NCBI RefSeq assembly: GCF_001431725.1
Contig: NZ_CP013106.1
Coordinates: forward strand, 3,720,001 to 3,784,000
Direction: 5' to 3'
DNA from: Halomonas huangheensis
GTDB lineage: Bacteria > Pseudomonadota > Gammaproteobacteria > Pseudomonadales > Halomonadaceae
Length of the DNA: 64,000 nucleotides
Below the pieces are notes generated by a model that saw only the letters and a program-made list of their open reading frames with translations, searched no databases and was not told the DNA's origin. The translations under genes and the position numbers were made by a program. Every line of letters begins with the position of its first letter. The stretch's first letter is position 1. Positions 25,013 through 36,176 of this stretch are shown here, piece by piece.

Positions 25013-26377
25013 ATGACAACGACGACCAGTCCCTGGCCGGCGCTCAAGGCGTTGGTCATACGTCTGCATCTCTATATTGGGCTATTGATAGGCCCCTTTA
25101 TCTTCATTGCCGCGCTGACCGGCACCCTCTATGCCCTCACCCCCGCCATAGAGCGCGCCATCTTCCACGACGCTCTAACCACCAGTAACGTGCACCCCAC
25201 CAGCGAATACCAGCCGCTATCGGCCCAGATTGCCGCGGCCCAGGCATTCATCGGCAGCGACGCCATGCCCAGTGCCATTCGCCCGGCACCTCAACCCGGC
25301 GCCACCAGTCGCGTGATGTTCAATGCGCCTGATCTCGGGGCGAGTGAACATCGCGCCATCTTTATCGACCCCGCGACTCTGGAGGTGCGTGACGACCTGA
25401 CGGTTTACGGCACCAGTGGTTCGCTGCCCCTACGGCGCATCATCGACCAGACTCACCGCAGCCTGATGCAGGGCGACGTTGGTCGGCTCTACAGTGAGCT
25501 GGCAGCCTCCTGGCTATGGATCGCCGCACTCGGTGGCCTGACCATCTGGTGGTTCAGCCCTGGCGGCAAGGTCAGTCGCGACAAGCAGACACCCAACGCC
25601 CAGCGACTACGCACTCGACGTCGCCACAGTATTCTGGGGCTGGTGCTGCTGGTTGGCCTGTTGGCCCTGTCGGCTACCGGTATGACCTGGTCGAAATGGG
25701 CCGGTGCCAACTTCGCTGCCATCCTCAAGGCTGGAGGCTGGGGCACTCCCCATGTGATGACCGATTTGCATGGTGCGGCGTTGCCTGAAGATCCCCATGC
25801 ACACCACAGGGCAACCACCACCAGCGAGGACGCCAGCATCGCACTGAGCGCCTTCGACAGGGTATTGAGCCAGGCGCGTTCCGCCGGCCTCGACGCCGGT
25901 GACATCGAGTTGCAGGTACCAGCGACCGGCAAGGCATGGAAGGTGCGCGAGATCGATCGTAGTTGGCCATCTCAGGTCGACGAGGTAGCGATTCATCCGC
26001 AATCGTTCGCTGTGATCGATCAGGTGAAATTCGAGCAGTACTCAATACCCTCCAAGCTGACGCGCTGGGGAATCGATGGGCATATGGGAGTATTGTTCGG
26101 GCTACCCAACCAGTTGCTGCTGGCCGGACTGGGTATCGGCATCATGACCATGATCGTCTGGGGCTACAGCATGTGGTGGCGCCGCCGGACCCTGCGCAGC
26201 ACCGCCACGCTGTGGCAAACCATTGCCACGGTCCCGGCTCGGGCACTCGTGGTAGTGGCGATGATCAGCCTGGCACTGGGCTATGCCATGCCGGTGATGG
26301 GAGTCAGTCTGGTGTTATTGCTGATCGTCGATGGTATCCGCACGCTGCTGGCAAGGCGGAGTACGGCGTTGGCCTGA
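25013..26377 (+). CDS. PepSY-associated TM domain protein (iron-regulated membrane protein family)
   Basis: A 454-residue inner-membrane protein of the PiuB/PepSY_TM type. Four or more membrane spans are visible: LYIGLLIGPFIFIAALTG (about 20-37), the SWLWIAALGGLTIWWF span (about 165-180), LGLVLLVGLLALSATGM, and the C-terminal pair around LLAGLGIGIMTMIVWGY and LVVVAMISLALGYA. HLYIGL and TDLHG are family features. Members are linked to reduction of ferric siderophores or copper handling. It is paired with the His-rich DUF2946 gene; no TonB receptor is adjacent. Confidence 0.82.
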   Translation: MTTTTSPWPALKALVIRLHLYIGLLIGPFIFIAALTGTLYALTPAIERAIFHDALTTSNVHPTSEYQPLSAQIAAAQAFIGSDAMPSAIRPAPQPGATSRVMFNAPDLGASEHRAIFIDPATLEVRDDLTVYGTSGSLPLRRIIDQTHRSLMQGDVGRLYSELAASWLWIAALGGLTIWWFSPGGKVSRDKQTPNAQRLRTRRRHSILGLVLLVGLLALSATGMTWSKWAGANFAAILKAGGWGTPHVMTDLHGAALPEDPHAHHRATTTSEDASIALSAFDRVLSQARSAGLDAGDIELQVPATGKAWKVREIDRSWPSQVDEVAIHPQSFAVIDQVKFEQYSIPSKLTRWGIDGHMGVLFGLPNQLLLAGLGIGIMTMIVWGYSMWWRRRTLRSTATLWQTIATVPARALVVVAMISLALGYAMPVMGVSLVLLLIVDGIRTLLARRSTALA

Positions 26378-26403
26378 GTGGCATCTCCAGTGCATCGAGC
26401 TTC

Positions 26404-26435
26404 GAGCATCGCCCGGTAACTACCGGGCGATGCTC
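26404..26435. terminator. Bidirectional terminator between PepSY and DUF808 genes
   Basis: GAGCATCGCCCGGTA (26404-26418) and TACCGGGCGATGCTC (26421-26435) are perfect complements, a 15-bp stem between two convergent genes. It lies 26 bp after the PepSY stop and 6 bp before the DUF808 stop. Confidence 0.8.
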
Positions 26436-26441
26436 CCCCGT

Positions 26442-27389
26442 TCAGTGCGCCTCTTTACCGCGCAGACGCTGAACGGCGGTAACTACCGCGACGAGCACTC
26501 CACCGACAATCAGACCGATGACGCCATTGGCCAGCATCGGCACCAGGCCGTGAACGATAGCGTCGACACTGGGGATGGCGATATCGGCATCCGCCAGGCC
26601 CTCGACCATATGATGCAACACTGGAACACCATGAACGAGGATGCCGCCACCGACCAGGAACATGGCCAGGGTACCGAAGAACGACAGCCCCTTCATCAGC
26701 AGGGGTGCCCCCTTGAGCAGGACTCTGCCGATCGACTGGTTCAGACTTCCATCCTTGCCGATCAGGTAGCGCCCAAGGTCATCAATCTTGACCAGACCAG
26801 CAACCAGACCATACACACCTATCGTGATCAGTAAGCCTATCGCCACCAGTACCGCAATCTGCTGGGATAGCGCAGCGCTCGTCACTGTGCCCAGCGCAAT
26901 AACAATAATCTCGGCAGACAGAATGAAGTCGGTACGAATCGCCCCCTTGATTCGCTCACGTTCGAAGGCACGCATATCAACCGTTTCATCGGCCAACGCC
27001 TGTTGTCGTGCCTCGTGCTCCTTTTCCACATCTTTCTTGTGCAGGAACTTGTGGGCCAGTTTCTCCGCGCCTTCAAAACACAGAAAAGCTCCACCCAGCA
27101 TCAGCAGAATGGTCACCAGCCAGGGCACAAAGGTGCTGATCAGTAACGCCGCAGGAATCAAGATACACTTGTTGAGCAACGACCCCTTGGCCACCGCCCA
27201 GACCACAGGGAGTTCACGGTCAGCAGCAATGCCCGTCACCTGCTGGGCATTGAGTGCCAGATCATCCCCCAGTACACCCGCGGTCTTCTTCGCGGCGACC
27301 TTGGTCATCACCGATACGTCATCGAGCAACGTGGCGATGTCATCGATCAGGGTTAATAGACTGCTTCCAGCCAAGCTCAAGCCCTCCAT
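26442..27389 (-). CDS. DUF808 family inner-membrane protein (YedI-like)
   Basis: A 315-residue integral membrane protein with the conserved N-terminus SLLTLIDDIATLLDDVSVMTK and KKTAGVLGDDLALNAQQVTG, and DFILSAEIIVIALG in the middle, as in E. coli YedI. Hydrophobic segments are seen around residues 80-105, 165-215 and 240-305. Its role is unknown in the family. The start MEGLSLAGSS at 27389 is chosen by homology; in-frame ATGs at 27425 and 27437 are possible, and no good ribosome site distinguishes them. Confidence 0.85.
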   Translation of the reverse strand: MEGLSLAGSSLLTLIDDIATLLDDVSVMTKVAAKKTAGVLGDDLALNAQQVTGIAADRELPVVWAVAKGSLLNKCILIPAALLISTFVPWLVTILLMLGGAFLCFEGAEKLAHKFLHKKDVEKEHEARQQALADETVDMRAFERERIKGAIRTDFILSAEIIVIALGTVTSAALSQQIAVLVAIGLLITIGVYGLVAGLVKIDDLGRYLIGKDGSLNQSIGRVLLKGAPLLMKGLSFFGTLAMFLVGGGILVHGVPVLHHMVEGLADADIAIPSVDAIVHGLVPMLANGVIGLIVGGVLVAVVTAVQRLRGKEAH

Positions 27390-27532
27390 GGACAGGAAAA
27401 TTCTGTAGGTTTCGCCACCAAGCATACGACAATTCACTGGATAGCGTGATCATGCGGGTGCCAGACTACATCTGGACGGTACAGGGGCAAGGGCAAGCTA
27501 TAGAATCAATGTGGTAGATACAGGAGCATCAG

Positions 27533-27817
27533 ATGAGCGATCTGGCAGCATTGCTGGCGAGAGTCACAGAAGGCTATAGCGAAGCGCTGTATGACGGGAA
27601 GCGTTTTGCCGTGACACGGCAGACCTTCAACCGCGGCAACTCAACGAAGATCTTCGCTCGCTGTTTGCAGGATCAGCAATTCTTCAGTTGCAACGCCTAC
27701 CGAACCACACAGGGCTGGCGGCTATATCCGTGTGAGATGAGTGCCGAGAGTGTGCTCGGTTTTCTCGAACATCATCAGCGGCTGGTCGCTCCAGACTCGC
27801 CACAAGGGCAGCAGTGA
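27533..27817 (+). CDS. Small hypothetical protein
   Basis: A 94-residue soluble protein (MSDLAALLARVTEGYSEA...) with a small mixed alpha/beta look: an N-terminal helix, then basic strands (GKRFAVTRQTFNRGNSTKI), SCNAYRTTQGWRLYPCEM with two Cys, and a C-terminal helix ESVLGFLEHHQRLV. It is not recognised. It has a short GGAG upstream of the ATG and codon use like its neighbours. It lies between DUF808 and DUF1826 genes without an obvious operon. Confidence 0.65.
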   Translation: MSDLAALLARVTEGYSEALYDGKRFAVTRQTFNRGNSTKIFARCLQDQQFFSCNAYRTTQGWRLYPCEMSAESVLGFLEHHQRLVAPDSPQGQQ

Positions 27818-27828
27818 TCATCACCGCT

Positions 27829-28500
27829 TCATGCGGGATCCATGGTCACCAACAGACGCTTCTGGCCTGACACCAGAGCCGGGCTGCGATGCACCAGTCC
27901 AGATGCCTCGTTGCCGATCCAGCCACTGCCCTTGAGCAAGGCCAGATCACCGGACTGCAACTGCTGTATGGCCTGCGGATCGCGAAGGACCTCCGGCTTG
28001 TCACTGCTCGGTGCTCCCAGTCCAGCACGATTGATGCCCGCCTCGGGAAGCCACTCACTGCCGGGCCCTACATAGGTGGTGACCAGCCGTACAGGCAGGT
28101 TGTCACAGTGGAAACGCGGGCACATGGCGGCATCCAGCAGCCGCAGGCGTATGCCGACACTGTCAGTCTCGAACAAGCACGCCATGGCCTCGGCCAGGGT
28201 CTGAATATCCTCGACCAGTATTTCGGCGGCCTCAGGATCGGGAAGCTGTCGCAACAGGTCTGCCTTGAGTTCTGCACCAGGCTGACCCAACCAGGCAATC
28301 TGCCAGGCCCTCTGTGTCTGACACTGCGCCATGGCACTTGAGGCCAGCGCTTCGGAAAGGCCTCGTCGCATCACCGCGATATTGATGTAGTCCTCGAAGA
28401 TCCTCGGCAACACATCGACCTCACCAGCGATCGCCCAGTGCTCGAATGAACCGCCATCGATAGTGGCATGAGGAAGGGTTGAGCGAGCGGGCAGCGACAT
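27829..28500 (-). CDS. DUF1826 family protein, candidate zinc-regulated
   Basis: A 223-residue DUF1826 protein. CPRFHCDNLPVRLVTTYVGPG and the C-terminal LLKGSGW and LVHRSPALVSGQKRLLVTMD are family hallmarks; the Cys/His cluster MCPRFHCDN could bind metal. DUF1826 genes commonly belong to Zur regulons next to FolE2 or zinc GTPases. Here it is divergent from folE2 with a GTTATAAC palindrome between, so expression under zinc limitation is inferred. Molecular function is unknown. Confidence 0.82.
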   Translation of the reverse strand: MSLPARSTLPHATIDGGSFEHWAIAGEVDVLPRIFEDYINIAVMRRGLSEALASSAMAQCQTQRAWQIAWLGQPGAELKADLLRQLPDPEAAEILVEDIQTLAEAMACLFETDSVGIRLRLLDAAMCPRFHCDNLPVRLVTTYVGPGSEWLPEAGINRAGLGAPSSDKPEVLRDPQAIQQLQSGDLALLKGSGWIGNEASGLVHRSPALVSGQKRLLVTMDPA

Positions 28501-28526
28501 GCGATGACTCCATGATTGGATTTTTA

Positions 28527-28539
28527 GTTATGTTATAAC
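28527..28539. promoter_or_regulatory. Candidate Zur-binding site between DUF1826 and folE2
   Basis: GTTATGTTATAAC has GTTAT and ATAAC arms in inverted orientation and contains the 8-bp palindrome GTTATAAC (28532-28539). This resembles the core of gammaproteobacterial Zur boxes (GTTATA...TATAAC). It lies 27 bp from the DUF1826 start in the gap shared with folE2. Confidence 0.6.
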
Positions 28540-28579
28540 GTATCCTAAGTCATGTTCAATACAACGCCCGCATAGAGAA

Positions 28580-28621
28580 CTTCCTCGACCATGTTTCCTC
28601 GGCCATGTTTCCTCGAACATG
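28580..28621. repeat. 14-bp tandem repeat, 3 copies
   Basis: Units of the form TTTCCTCGACCATG occur three times in a row in the folE2 leader region. Each unit ends in ATG, which gives upstream in-frame start codons for the folE2 open frame, but none has a ribosome site. Confidence 0.85.
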
Positions 28622-28692
28622 TTGCTTGTCTCCTGTTCCCTGGCGCAGCCTGGCCGACAACGGGCAACCATTCTTCTTCAATGGATAGATCA

Positions 28693-29589
28693 ATGACCCA
28701 GATGTTTTTACCCGATGTTGCCGCTGGCCCTTCGACTCTCGATGGAGCGCTCTGCTGGGTGGGCATGGAGGACATCGCCCTGCCCTTCATGGTCGCGGGT
28801 CATGTCGTCAATGGTCGCGCTGCTACTGGTGTCTCGCTGGATGATCCATCGGCGCGCGGCATCCATATGTCACGACTGTATCTGGCGCTGAGTGAATTGC
28901 AGAACCAGGAACTGTCGTTGCCGAATGTGGCTACGGTTCTGGACCACTTTCTGGAAACCCACGATGGTCTATCCGATGCAGCCTTTCTCGACCTGAGCGG
29001 AGAGGCAATGCTGCAGCGTCCGGCCATGATCAGCCCGCTGTCGGGATGGAAGTCATACCCCTTCGCCCTGCGTTGCCGCAAGGATGCTCGAGGCCTGCAT
29101 GCCATTCTCGATCTGACACTGGGATATTCCTCGACCTGCCCCTGTTCAGCTGCACTTTCACGTCAGTTGATCCAGCAGGCTTTCGATGAGGACTTCAATG
29201 ACATGCCGCTGAGCCACGCCAGCGTCAAGGCATGGCTCGGCAGTGAGCACGGCATTCTCGCCACGCCACACAGCCAGCGCAGCCAAGCGCACCTGTCCTT
29301 GCAGTTGGCGGATGATCTTGAAGAACTGCCACTGGTGAAGATGGTGGAATGTGCCGAGCGAGCGCTTGGTACCGCCCTGCAGACAGCGGTCAAACGAATC
29401 GATGAGCAGGCCTTCGCGTTGGCCAATGGCCAGAACCTGATGTTTTGCGAAGACGCCGCCCGCCGACTGCATCACGCACTACGCCAGCAGGCTGATATCA
29501 GCGGCTTTCGTCTGCGAGTGGTACATGCGGAAAGCCTGCACGCCCACGATGCGGTAGCGTGCAGTGAATGGAACTGGGAGAACAGCTGA
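28693..29589 (+). CDS. folE2: GTP cyclohydrolase IB (FolE2)
   Basis: A 298-residue type IB GTP cyclohydrolase, the metal-flexible enzyme making 7,8-dihydroneopterin triphosphate for folate and queuosine synthesis when zinc is scarce. The key Cys is in GYSSTCPCSAALSRQ, and RCRKDARGLHAILDL and MVECAERALG fit the family. The start MTQMFLPDVA at 28693 aligns with family N-termini; an in-frame ATG four codons upstream (28681) is possible. Neighbouring DUF1826 and the candidate Zur site fit regulation by zinc starvation. Confidence 0.9.
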   Translation: MTQMFLPDVAAGPSTLDGALCWVGMEDIALPFMVAGHVVNGRAATGVSLDDPSARGIHMSRLYLALSELQNQELSLPNVATVLDHFLETHDGLSDAAFLDLSGEAMLQRPAMISPLSGWKSYPFALRCRKDARGLHAILDLTLGYSSTCPCSAALSRQLIQQAFDEDFNDMPLSHASVKAWLGSEHGILATPHSQRSQAHLSLQLADDLEELPLVKMVECAERALGTALQTAVKRIDEQAFALANGQNLMFCEDAARRLHHALRQQADISGFRLRVVHAESLHAHDAVACSEWNWENS

Positions 29590-29638
29590 GCCCTGGGCTC
29601 CGAGCCGCTGCGGATGACCTACTGCGTACCGTTCCAGC

Positions 29639-29694
29639 TGCTCGTAGCCCATAGCTCGTAGCCCATAGCTCGTAGCCCATAGCTCATAGCCCAT
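29639..29694. repeat. 14-bp tandem repeat, 4 copies
   Basis: Unit GCTCGTAGCCCATA repeats four times between the convergent folE2 and astB genes, ending at the astB stop codon. Three copies are exact and the last carries one change. Confidence 0.92.
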
Positions 29695-31067
29695 CACGCC
29701 CGCTGAAAGGGATACACCGCACTCAGCTGGAGGATCTCGGTCAGCTCGTCGAGGGCAGCCAGAGTCTGCTCGGCCAGCACGGGATCGGCCAGGTCATCCA
29801 CTGCCAGTTGCTCGCGATAATGGCGCTCGACCCAACTGACCAGCTCGCTGTACAGCGCATCATCGAGCAGCACACGACCCGATAACGCCTCGCGTTCGGC
29901 ACGGCTGAGAACCACACGCAGCCGCAGGCAGGCGGGGCCACCGCCATTGCGCATGCTCTGCTTGACGTCCTTGACCACCACTTCCGAGATCGGGTTGTTG
30001 CCGGCCAGCAGATAATCCTGAAGGCAACGCCACACTGCCTCGCGTTCCTGACACTCACCGGGCACCACCAGCGTCATGCTGCCATCGGGATTCGACAGCA
30101 ACTGGGAGTTGAACAGATAGGAACCGACGGCATCCTCGATACTGACCGCCTCGAGCGGCACGCGCACCGGAATCAGCGGCGTCGACATCTTGTCGCGCAA
30201 CTCATCCAGAGTCGCCTGTTCATCACGGAAGGCCAGTTCGTGATACAGCAATACCGGGCCATTGCCGACCGCGATCACATCATTGTGGAATACCCCGGCG
30301 TCGATGGCATCGGGATGCTGCTGGGCAAACACCACCTGGCTGTCATCGAGGCCATGCTGGCGAGCCACTGCCTGGCTGGCTTCCAGTGTCTGGCGCGCCG
30401 GGTAACGCTGCGGCTCGACACCGTCGCCGCCAAAGGCCTGACGTCCATAGACATACAGATGAACGCCCGGCTCACCATGCTCGCCACACAGACGCGTATG
30501 GTTGGCCGCGCCTTCATCGGAAAACGCCGGTGTCGCCGGCAAGACCGAATGATGGGCAAAGTGCTTCGAGTCAGCGAAGATCGCTGACAATACCCGGCCG
30601 GTGGTCTCGGGCTCGAGATAACGGTGGAAGCTCGATTGCAGGTTGGCCGGGGTGAAATGCACTCGACCATCAACGGTATCGCGACTCGGCGTGACCGTGC
30701 CGGCATTGGCCGTCCACATGCTCGATGCCGAGCACACGGCGCGCAGCACCTGAGGTGCCTCACGGGCCGCCCGCTCCAGTACCTGGCCGTTGCTGCCCTC
30801 GAAGCCCAGCGCGCGCAACGCACTGAGGTCCGGGCGTTGCTGAGGTGGCAGCACGCCCTGCAGGTAGCCTGCATCGTGCAGCGACTTCATCTTGGCCAAT
30901 CCCTGCAACGCCGCTTCCCGCGGGTTGGAGACCAACCCGCCATGAGACATGGATGCTACGTTGCCATGCGCCAGTCCGGAGTAGTTATGGGTCGGGCCAA
31001 CCAGACCATCGAAATTCACTTCCCGATAGTCGGCCGTGTTGTCCGCCTGACTCACCTCACCACTCAT
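29694..31067 (-). CDS. astB: N-succinylarginine dihydrolase
   Basis: A 457-residue enzyme of the guanidino-group-modifying superfamily that releases two ammonia and carbon dioxide from N2-succinylarginine to give succinylornithine. The N-terminus [18 protein letters not shown] is the family signature, and the nucleophile Cys lies in [12 protein letters not shown] near the C-terminus. The start overlaps the astD stop by 4 bp. It is the last gene of the leftward arginine succinyltransferase operon. Length is close to the E. coli enzyme (447 residues). Confidence 0.95.
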   Translation of the reverse strand: MSGEVSQADNTADYREVNFDGLVGPTHNYSGLAHGNVASMSHGGLVSNPREAALQGLAKMKSLHDAGYLQGVLPPQQRPDLSALRALGFEGSNGQVLERAAREAPQVLRAVCSASSMWTANAGTVTPSRDTVDGRVHFTPANLQSSFHRYLEPETTGRVLSAIFADSKHFAHHSVLPATPAFSDEGAANHTRLCGEHGEPGVHLYVYGRQAFGGDGVEPQRYPARQTLEASQAVARQHGLDDSQVVFAQQHPDAIDAGVFHNDVIAVGNGPVLLYHELAFRDEQATLDELRDKMSTPLIPVRVPLEAVSIEDAVGSYLFNSQLLSNPDGSMTLVVPGECQEREAVWRCLQDYLLAGNNPISEVVVKDVKQSMRNGGGPACLRLRVVLSRAEREALSGRVLLDDALYSELVSWVERHYREQLAVDDLADPVLAEQTLAALDELTEILQLSAVYPFQRA

Positions 31068-32533
31068 AGCGTCACCCCCGGCGGCAGCTTCTCGGGCAGA
31101 TTGAGCACTTCGCTTTCCACCGAGGCGACCGGATAGGCGCAATAGTCCGCTGCGTAGTAGGCACTGGGGCGATGATTGCCGCTGTCACCCACGCCGCCGA
31201 AGGGCGCATCACCGGAAGCACCGGTGGTCTGACGGTTCCAGTTGACGATGCCGGCACGAATGCGCAGCAGGAAGTCATCCCAGTCGCTGCGCTCACCACC
31301 AATCAAGCCCGCCGACAGACCATAGCGCGTGTCATTGGCCAACGCGATGGCATCGCCCCAGCTCTGATAACGGTATACTTTGAGCAGCGGTCCGAAGTGC
31401 TCTTCATCCGGCACTTCCACCCCGGTGACATCGACCAGCCCGGGGCTGAGCAGGCTGGTGTCTTCCTGCAGACGACGCATACGCGCCAGCACCTTGCCAC
31501 CACGTTGCTCCAGATCCTGCTGCGCAGCCAGCAGGCCATCGGCCGCGGCGACACTGACCAGCCCGGCGTAGAATGGCGCTTCCTCGGCAAAGGGCTCGGC
31601 GACGCGCAGTCGTTCGATCGCAGTGGTCAGCGCGGCTATCAGGCTATCGCCCGCGCTGCCGGTAGGTACGATCAGGCGTCGTGCACAGGTACAACGCTGC
31701 CCACCGGACAGGAAGGCCGATTGCAGAATCGTCAGTACCGCTGCGTCTTCATCGGGAATGTCCTTGATCACCAGCGGATTGTTGCCACCCAACTCCAGCG
31801 CCAGCACCTTGTTCATCTGTCCGGCAAACTGGCGGTGCAGCATGCCGCCGACCCGAGCACTTCCGGTGAACAGCAGGCCATCGATATCAGCATTGGACGA
31901 CAGCGCCTGGCCGACCTCGGCCGCCCCCTGAACCAGATTGATCACGCCCGCTGGCAACCCTGCCTCGATCCAGCACTGCAGGGTCAGATCAGCGGTCAGC
32001 GGGGTCTGCTCACTGGGCTTGAAGACCACCGTGTTGCCGGCCAGCAACGCCGGAACGATATGGCCGTTAGGCAGGTGGCCGGGGAAGTTATAGGGGCCAA
32101 AGACAGCCATCACGCCGTGAGGACGATGACGAAGCACGGCACGTGAATCGCCGAGGTCGCGCTCGCGCTGACCAGTACGCTCCTCACGGGCACGAACCGA
32201 CAACGCGACCTTGCCGATCATGGCGCCAACTTCGGTGCGCGCTTCCCACAACGGCTTGCCGGTCTCGTGGGCGATGCTGGAAGCAAGCGCCTCACGATGC
32301 GTTTCGAGGGTCTCGCGGAAACGTTCGACCAGTTTTTGACGTTGCTCCAGAGAAGTACGCGCCCAACCGCCAAAGGCACTTCTGGCCGCTGCCACCGCCC
32401 TGGCGACCTGGGCATCCGATGCAGCAGCGCCTTGCCACAGCTCCTGTGCCGAGACCGGATCCAGTTTGGAGAAAGTCTCGCCTTCACCATTCTGCCACTG
32501 CCCGTCAATCAGTAATTGCTGGGTTGGTTGCAT
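31064..32533 (-). CDS. astD: N-succinylglutamate 5-semialdehyde dehydrogenase
   Basis: A 489-residue aldehyde dehydrogenase. The general-base Glu is in [13 protein letters not shown] and the nucleophile Cys in [33 protein letters not shown] is characteristic of the AstD subgroup. It converts succinylglutamate semialdehyde to succinylglutamate with NAD. It overlaps aruG by one base upstream and astB by 4 bp downstream, so all are co-translated. Confidence 0.95.
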   Translation of the reverse strand: MQPTQQLLIDGQWQNGEGETFSKLDPVSAQELWQGAAASDAQVARAVAAARSAFGGWARTSLEQRQKLVERFRETLETHREALASSIAHETGKPLWEARTEVGAMIGKVALSVRAREERTGQRERDLGDSRAVLRHRPHGVMAVFGPYNFPGHLPNGHIVPALLAGNTVVFKPSEQTPLTADLTLQCWIEAGLPAGVINLVQGAAEVGQALSSNADIDGLLFTGSARVGGMLHRQFAGQMNKVLALELGGNNPLVIKDIPDEDAAVLTILQSAFLSGGQRCTCARRLIVPTGSAGDSLIAALTTAIERLRVAEPFAEEAPFYAGLVSVAAADGLLAAQQDLEQRGGKVLARMRRLQEDTSLLSPGLVDVTGVEVPDEEHFGPLLKVYRYQSWGDAIALANDTRYGLSAGLIGGERSDWDDFLLRIRAGIVNWNRQTTGASGDAPFGGVGDSGNHRPSAYYAADYCAYPVASVESEVLNLPEKLPPGVTL

Positions 32534-33576
32534 TACGCCTCCTCGTCAGAATTCAGGATGCGCAGGGTGTCGCCGGAAGCGACTTCGAGCCTGCGGGCCT
32601 CTTCGTTGTTGATGGTCAGTACGCCGTTGTCATCGGGGCCACGTCCCACCCAGGCAGCCCGGAAGTCACTCATACTGGTGGTCGCCGCCAACCATTGCGG
32701 GCGCCCTTCCGTGGCGGCATCCGGGTCGACCTCGACGCGCACGTGACGCGACAACCGCACGCCTTTCACGTCATTGATATAGGCTTCGACCGTCGGGCCA
32801 CCATCAAAGATGTCGATGTAACCTTCCCAACGCAGCCCCTGCTTCTTGAGCATGGCCAGTGCCGGACGCGTGTGCTCGTGCACCTTGCCTATACAGTCGC
32901 GGGCCTCGTCAGACAGGAACGGGGTATAGATCGGAAACTTCGGCATCAACTCGCCGATGAAACTCTTCTGTCCCAGGCCTGTGAGACGGTCCGCCTCGCT
33001 GAAGTCCATGGGGAAGAAATTGCTGCCGAGGTATTCCCAGAATGGGCTGCGTCCATTGCTATCGAAATGCCCACGCATCTCGGCCAGTACCTTGTCCGGG
33101 AAGCTGTCCCGGAACTCGGCCATGAATAGCCAGCGCATCATCGACAGCAGCGCTCCATTGCGTTGGTGCCGAGCCTCGGCGCCACGGTAGTCGCTGCGCA
33201 GGAACAGCGAAGCGACTTCGGCATCACCGGTGTGGTCGGAGCTCAGGAACAGCGTGTCGATGGTGCGATGCAAATCGAGCTGCTTGGAAGAATGCGCCAG
33301 GGTGCCGACACGATAGTGATAGAACGGCACTTCACGCCCGACCTGGGCCTCAATGGCGCAGCAACCGGCCAGCCGTTCGCTGTCCTCATCCTCGAGGACA
33401 AAGAAGTAGAGCCGCTGATCGGCTGGCGTCTCGCCGTTGAAGGCACGCTGCGCGATGGCGATCTTCTGCTCCAGAAACTCGCGATTGTCCGGCAAGGAGG
33501 TGAAACCAACTCCGGTCTCGCGTGCCAGCGCCTGCAATTCGTCGAGATCGCTCTCGACAATCGGTCGCATACGCAT
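32533..33576 (-). CDS. aruG: Arginine/ornithine N-succinyltransferase subunit (AruG-type)
   Basis: A 347-residue AstA-family succinyltransferase, the first step of the ammonia-producing arginine route. [51 protein letters not shown] and [23 protein letters not shown] segments (here [15 protein letters not shown]) are conserved. As in Pseudomonas, it is one of two tandem subunits. The ATG at 33576 has GGAG 7 bp upstream; a GTG one codon earlier overlaps the aruF stop. Confidence 0.92.
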   Translation of the reverse strand: MRMRPIVESDLDELQALARETGVGFTSLPDNREFLEQKIAIAQRAFNGETPADQRLYFFVLEDEDSERLAGCCAIEAQVGREVPFYHYRVGTLAHSSKQLDLHRTIDTLFLSSDHTGDAEVASLFLRSDYRGAEARHQRNGALLSMMRWLFMAEFRDSFPDKVLAEMRGHFDSNGRSPFWEYLGSNFFPMDFSEADRLTGLGQKSFIGELMPKFPIYTPFLSDEARDCIGKVHEHTRPALAMLKKQGLRWEGYIDIFDGGPTVEAYINDVKGVRLSRHVRVEVDPDAATEGRPQWLAATTSMSDFRAAWVGRGPDDNGVLTINNEEARRLEVASGDTLRILNSDEEA

Positions 33577-34646
33577 CACAGCTCTCCTTCGTCATAGCCC
33601 GGATCGATCTCACTGCCCGCCAGTGTCAGCGGAGCCGCCAGCACCGCGCGACCTTCCTCGACACCCAGTACTTCCGCATGCTCCGGCGTCAGCATCAGCT
33701 GCCCGGTGGGTGACAGTGCATAACGCGCCACCGTGCAACGGAAATCCTGCTGTTGCTGGTTGGCGATCATCGCCAGCTCAGCATCCGGTAGCGCATGTTC
33801 CGGGCGAATGCGCACCGGATGCCACGCTGCATGACGGAACGTCTCGAGACGTGCTCGATCGCCCTTGATCACTGGCCCGGCATCGAACAGGTCGACATGG
33901 CGTGAGCGTAGGAAGCCTTCAGCCAGCATCTCGTCCAGAGCGGGTTCATGAACCGGATGCTCACGGCCGATGGCGGCCCGCGCCTGCGGCGTCAACAGTG
34001 CCAGATACAGCGGAAATTGCGGCATCACTTCGGCAATGAAGCTCTTCGAGCGTACGCCGGCGAAGTAATTGATCTCGTGATAGTCACGAGCGAAGAAGTG
34101 GCGACCTACGCTGTTCCAGAACGGCGACTCACCGGCATCATCCAGGTAACCGGGGAAGGCCATGGCAAGGATGTCGGCAAAACGTTCAGGGTACTGGGCG
34201 ATAAACATCAGTCGCGCACGACGCAACAGGCTCTCGGCGTTGGTGCCCTTGTAACGCGCGTCGAGTGACAGTGCACACAGCAGGCTCGCATCCGAGACTT
34301 CATGAGACAGCGCCAGGGTCTGCACCTCGCGGCGCACATTGAGCTGCTGCGAGGCGTGAATCAGCGTTTCCTGGCGATAGGTGTAATAGGCCTCGTTGTA
34401 ACCGGCCAGTGCACGGATGGTGGCCGTGCCGACCACCTCTCCGCACGCCTGATCTTCGAGCACAAAGGTATAGTGCTCGTCTCCGGGGACATCGATGGCC
34501 TCGCCAAAGGCTCGCATGGAGCGCGCGATACGCTCCTCCAGCCGGTCGCGATGGGCCGGCAGATTGGTCAGCCGCGGCGTTGCACTGCCTGCCAGCCGCT
34601 CGAGGGCCGGCAGGTCAGACAACCGCGTGGGGCGAACGACCAGCAT
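33576..34646 (-). CDS. aruF: Arginine/ornithine N-succinyltransferase subunit (AruF-type)
   Basis: A 356-residue paralogue of the following gene, with LVVRPTRLSDLPALERLA at the N-terminus, FVLEDQACGEVVGTATIRALAG, YRQETLIHASQQLNVRRE and AGESPFWNSVGRHFFARDY. In Pseudomonas aeruginosa AruF and AruG form a hetero-oligomer. The ATG at 34646 is supported by AGGAGG 7 bp upstream; the frame extends 16 codons further but without family similarity. It begins 48 bp after astC. Confidence 0.92.
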   Translation of the reverse strand: MLVVRPTRLSDLPALERLAGSATPRLTNLPAHRDRLEERIARSMRAFGEAIDVPGDEHYTFVLEDQACGEVVGTATIRALAGYNEAYYTYRQETLIHASQQLNVRREVQTLALSHEVSDASLLCALSLDARYKGTNAESLLRRARLMFIAQYPERFADILAMAFPGYLDDAGESPFWNSVGRHFFARDYHEINYFAGVRSKSFIAEVMPQFPLYLALLTPQARAAIGREHPVHEPALDEMLAEGFLRSRHVDLFDAGPVIKGDRARLETFRHAAWHPVRIRPEHALPDAELAMIANQQQQDFRCTVARYALSPTGQLMLTPEHAEVLGVEEGRAVLAAPLTLAGSEIDPGYDEGEL

Positions 34647-34693
34647 GGGATTGCCTCCTGGCTTGGGTCCAGCGTTTGGTGCATGCCTGGCCA

Positions 34694-35923
<1,230 letters not shown>

Positions 35924-36176
35924 TCATGTTTGTCTATTCGGGTGTCTGCCAGGGCATTACGCGTCGCTTGCCGAGACATATCGCAACGCTCTGGCATCAC
36001 CCTGGTGCTGGCCTGTGAGGGGCTCGGACCAGAATGTCATTCGAGTATAGGGAGGCAGTGCGTTTCGGGCTTTCAGCGATGGGACCCTGATTTTCATAAA
36101 GCACTAGATCGCCCGTCACATCAGTGTTGATGGCAGGAAAAATGGCGGGGAAAGATGGTGCGACAGGGATTGAGAG

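Noticed and set aside
31172..32146. 324-codon plus-strand open frame inside astD
   Set aside because: Antisense shadow of astD. It has no ribosome site, no family features and biased composition.
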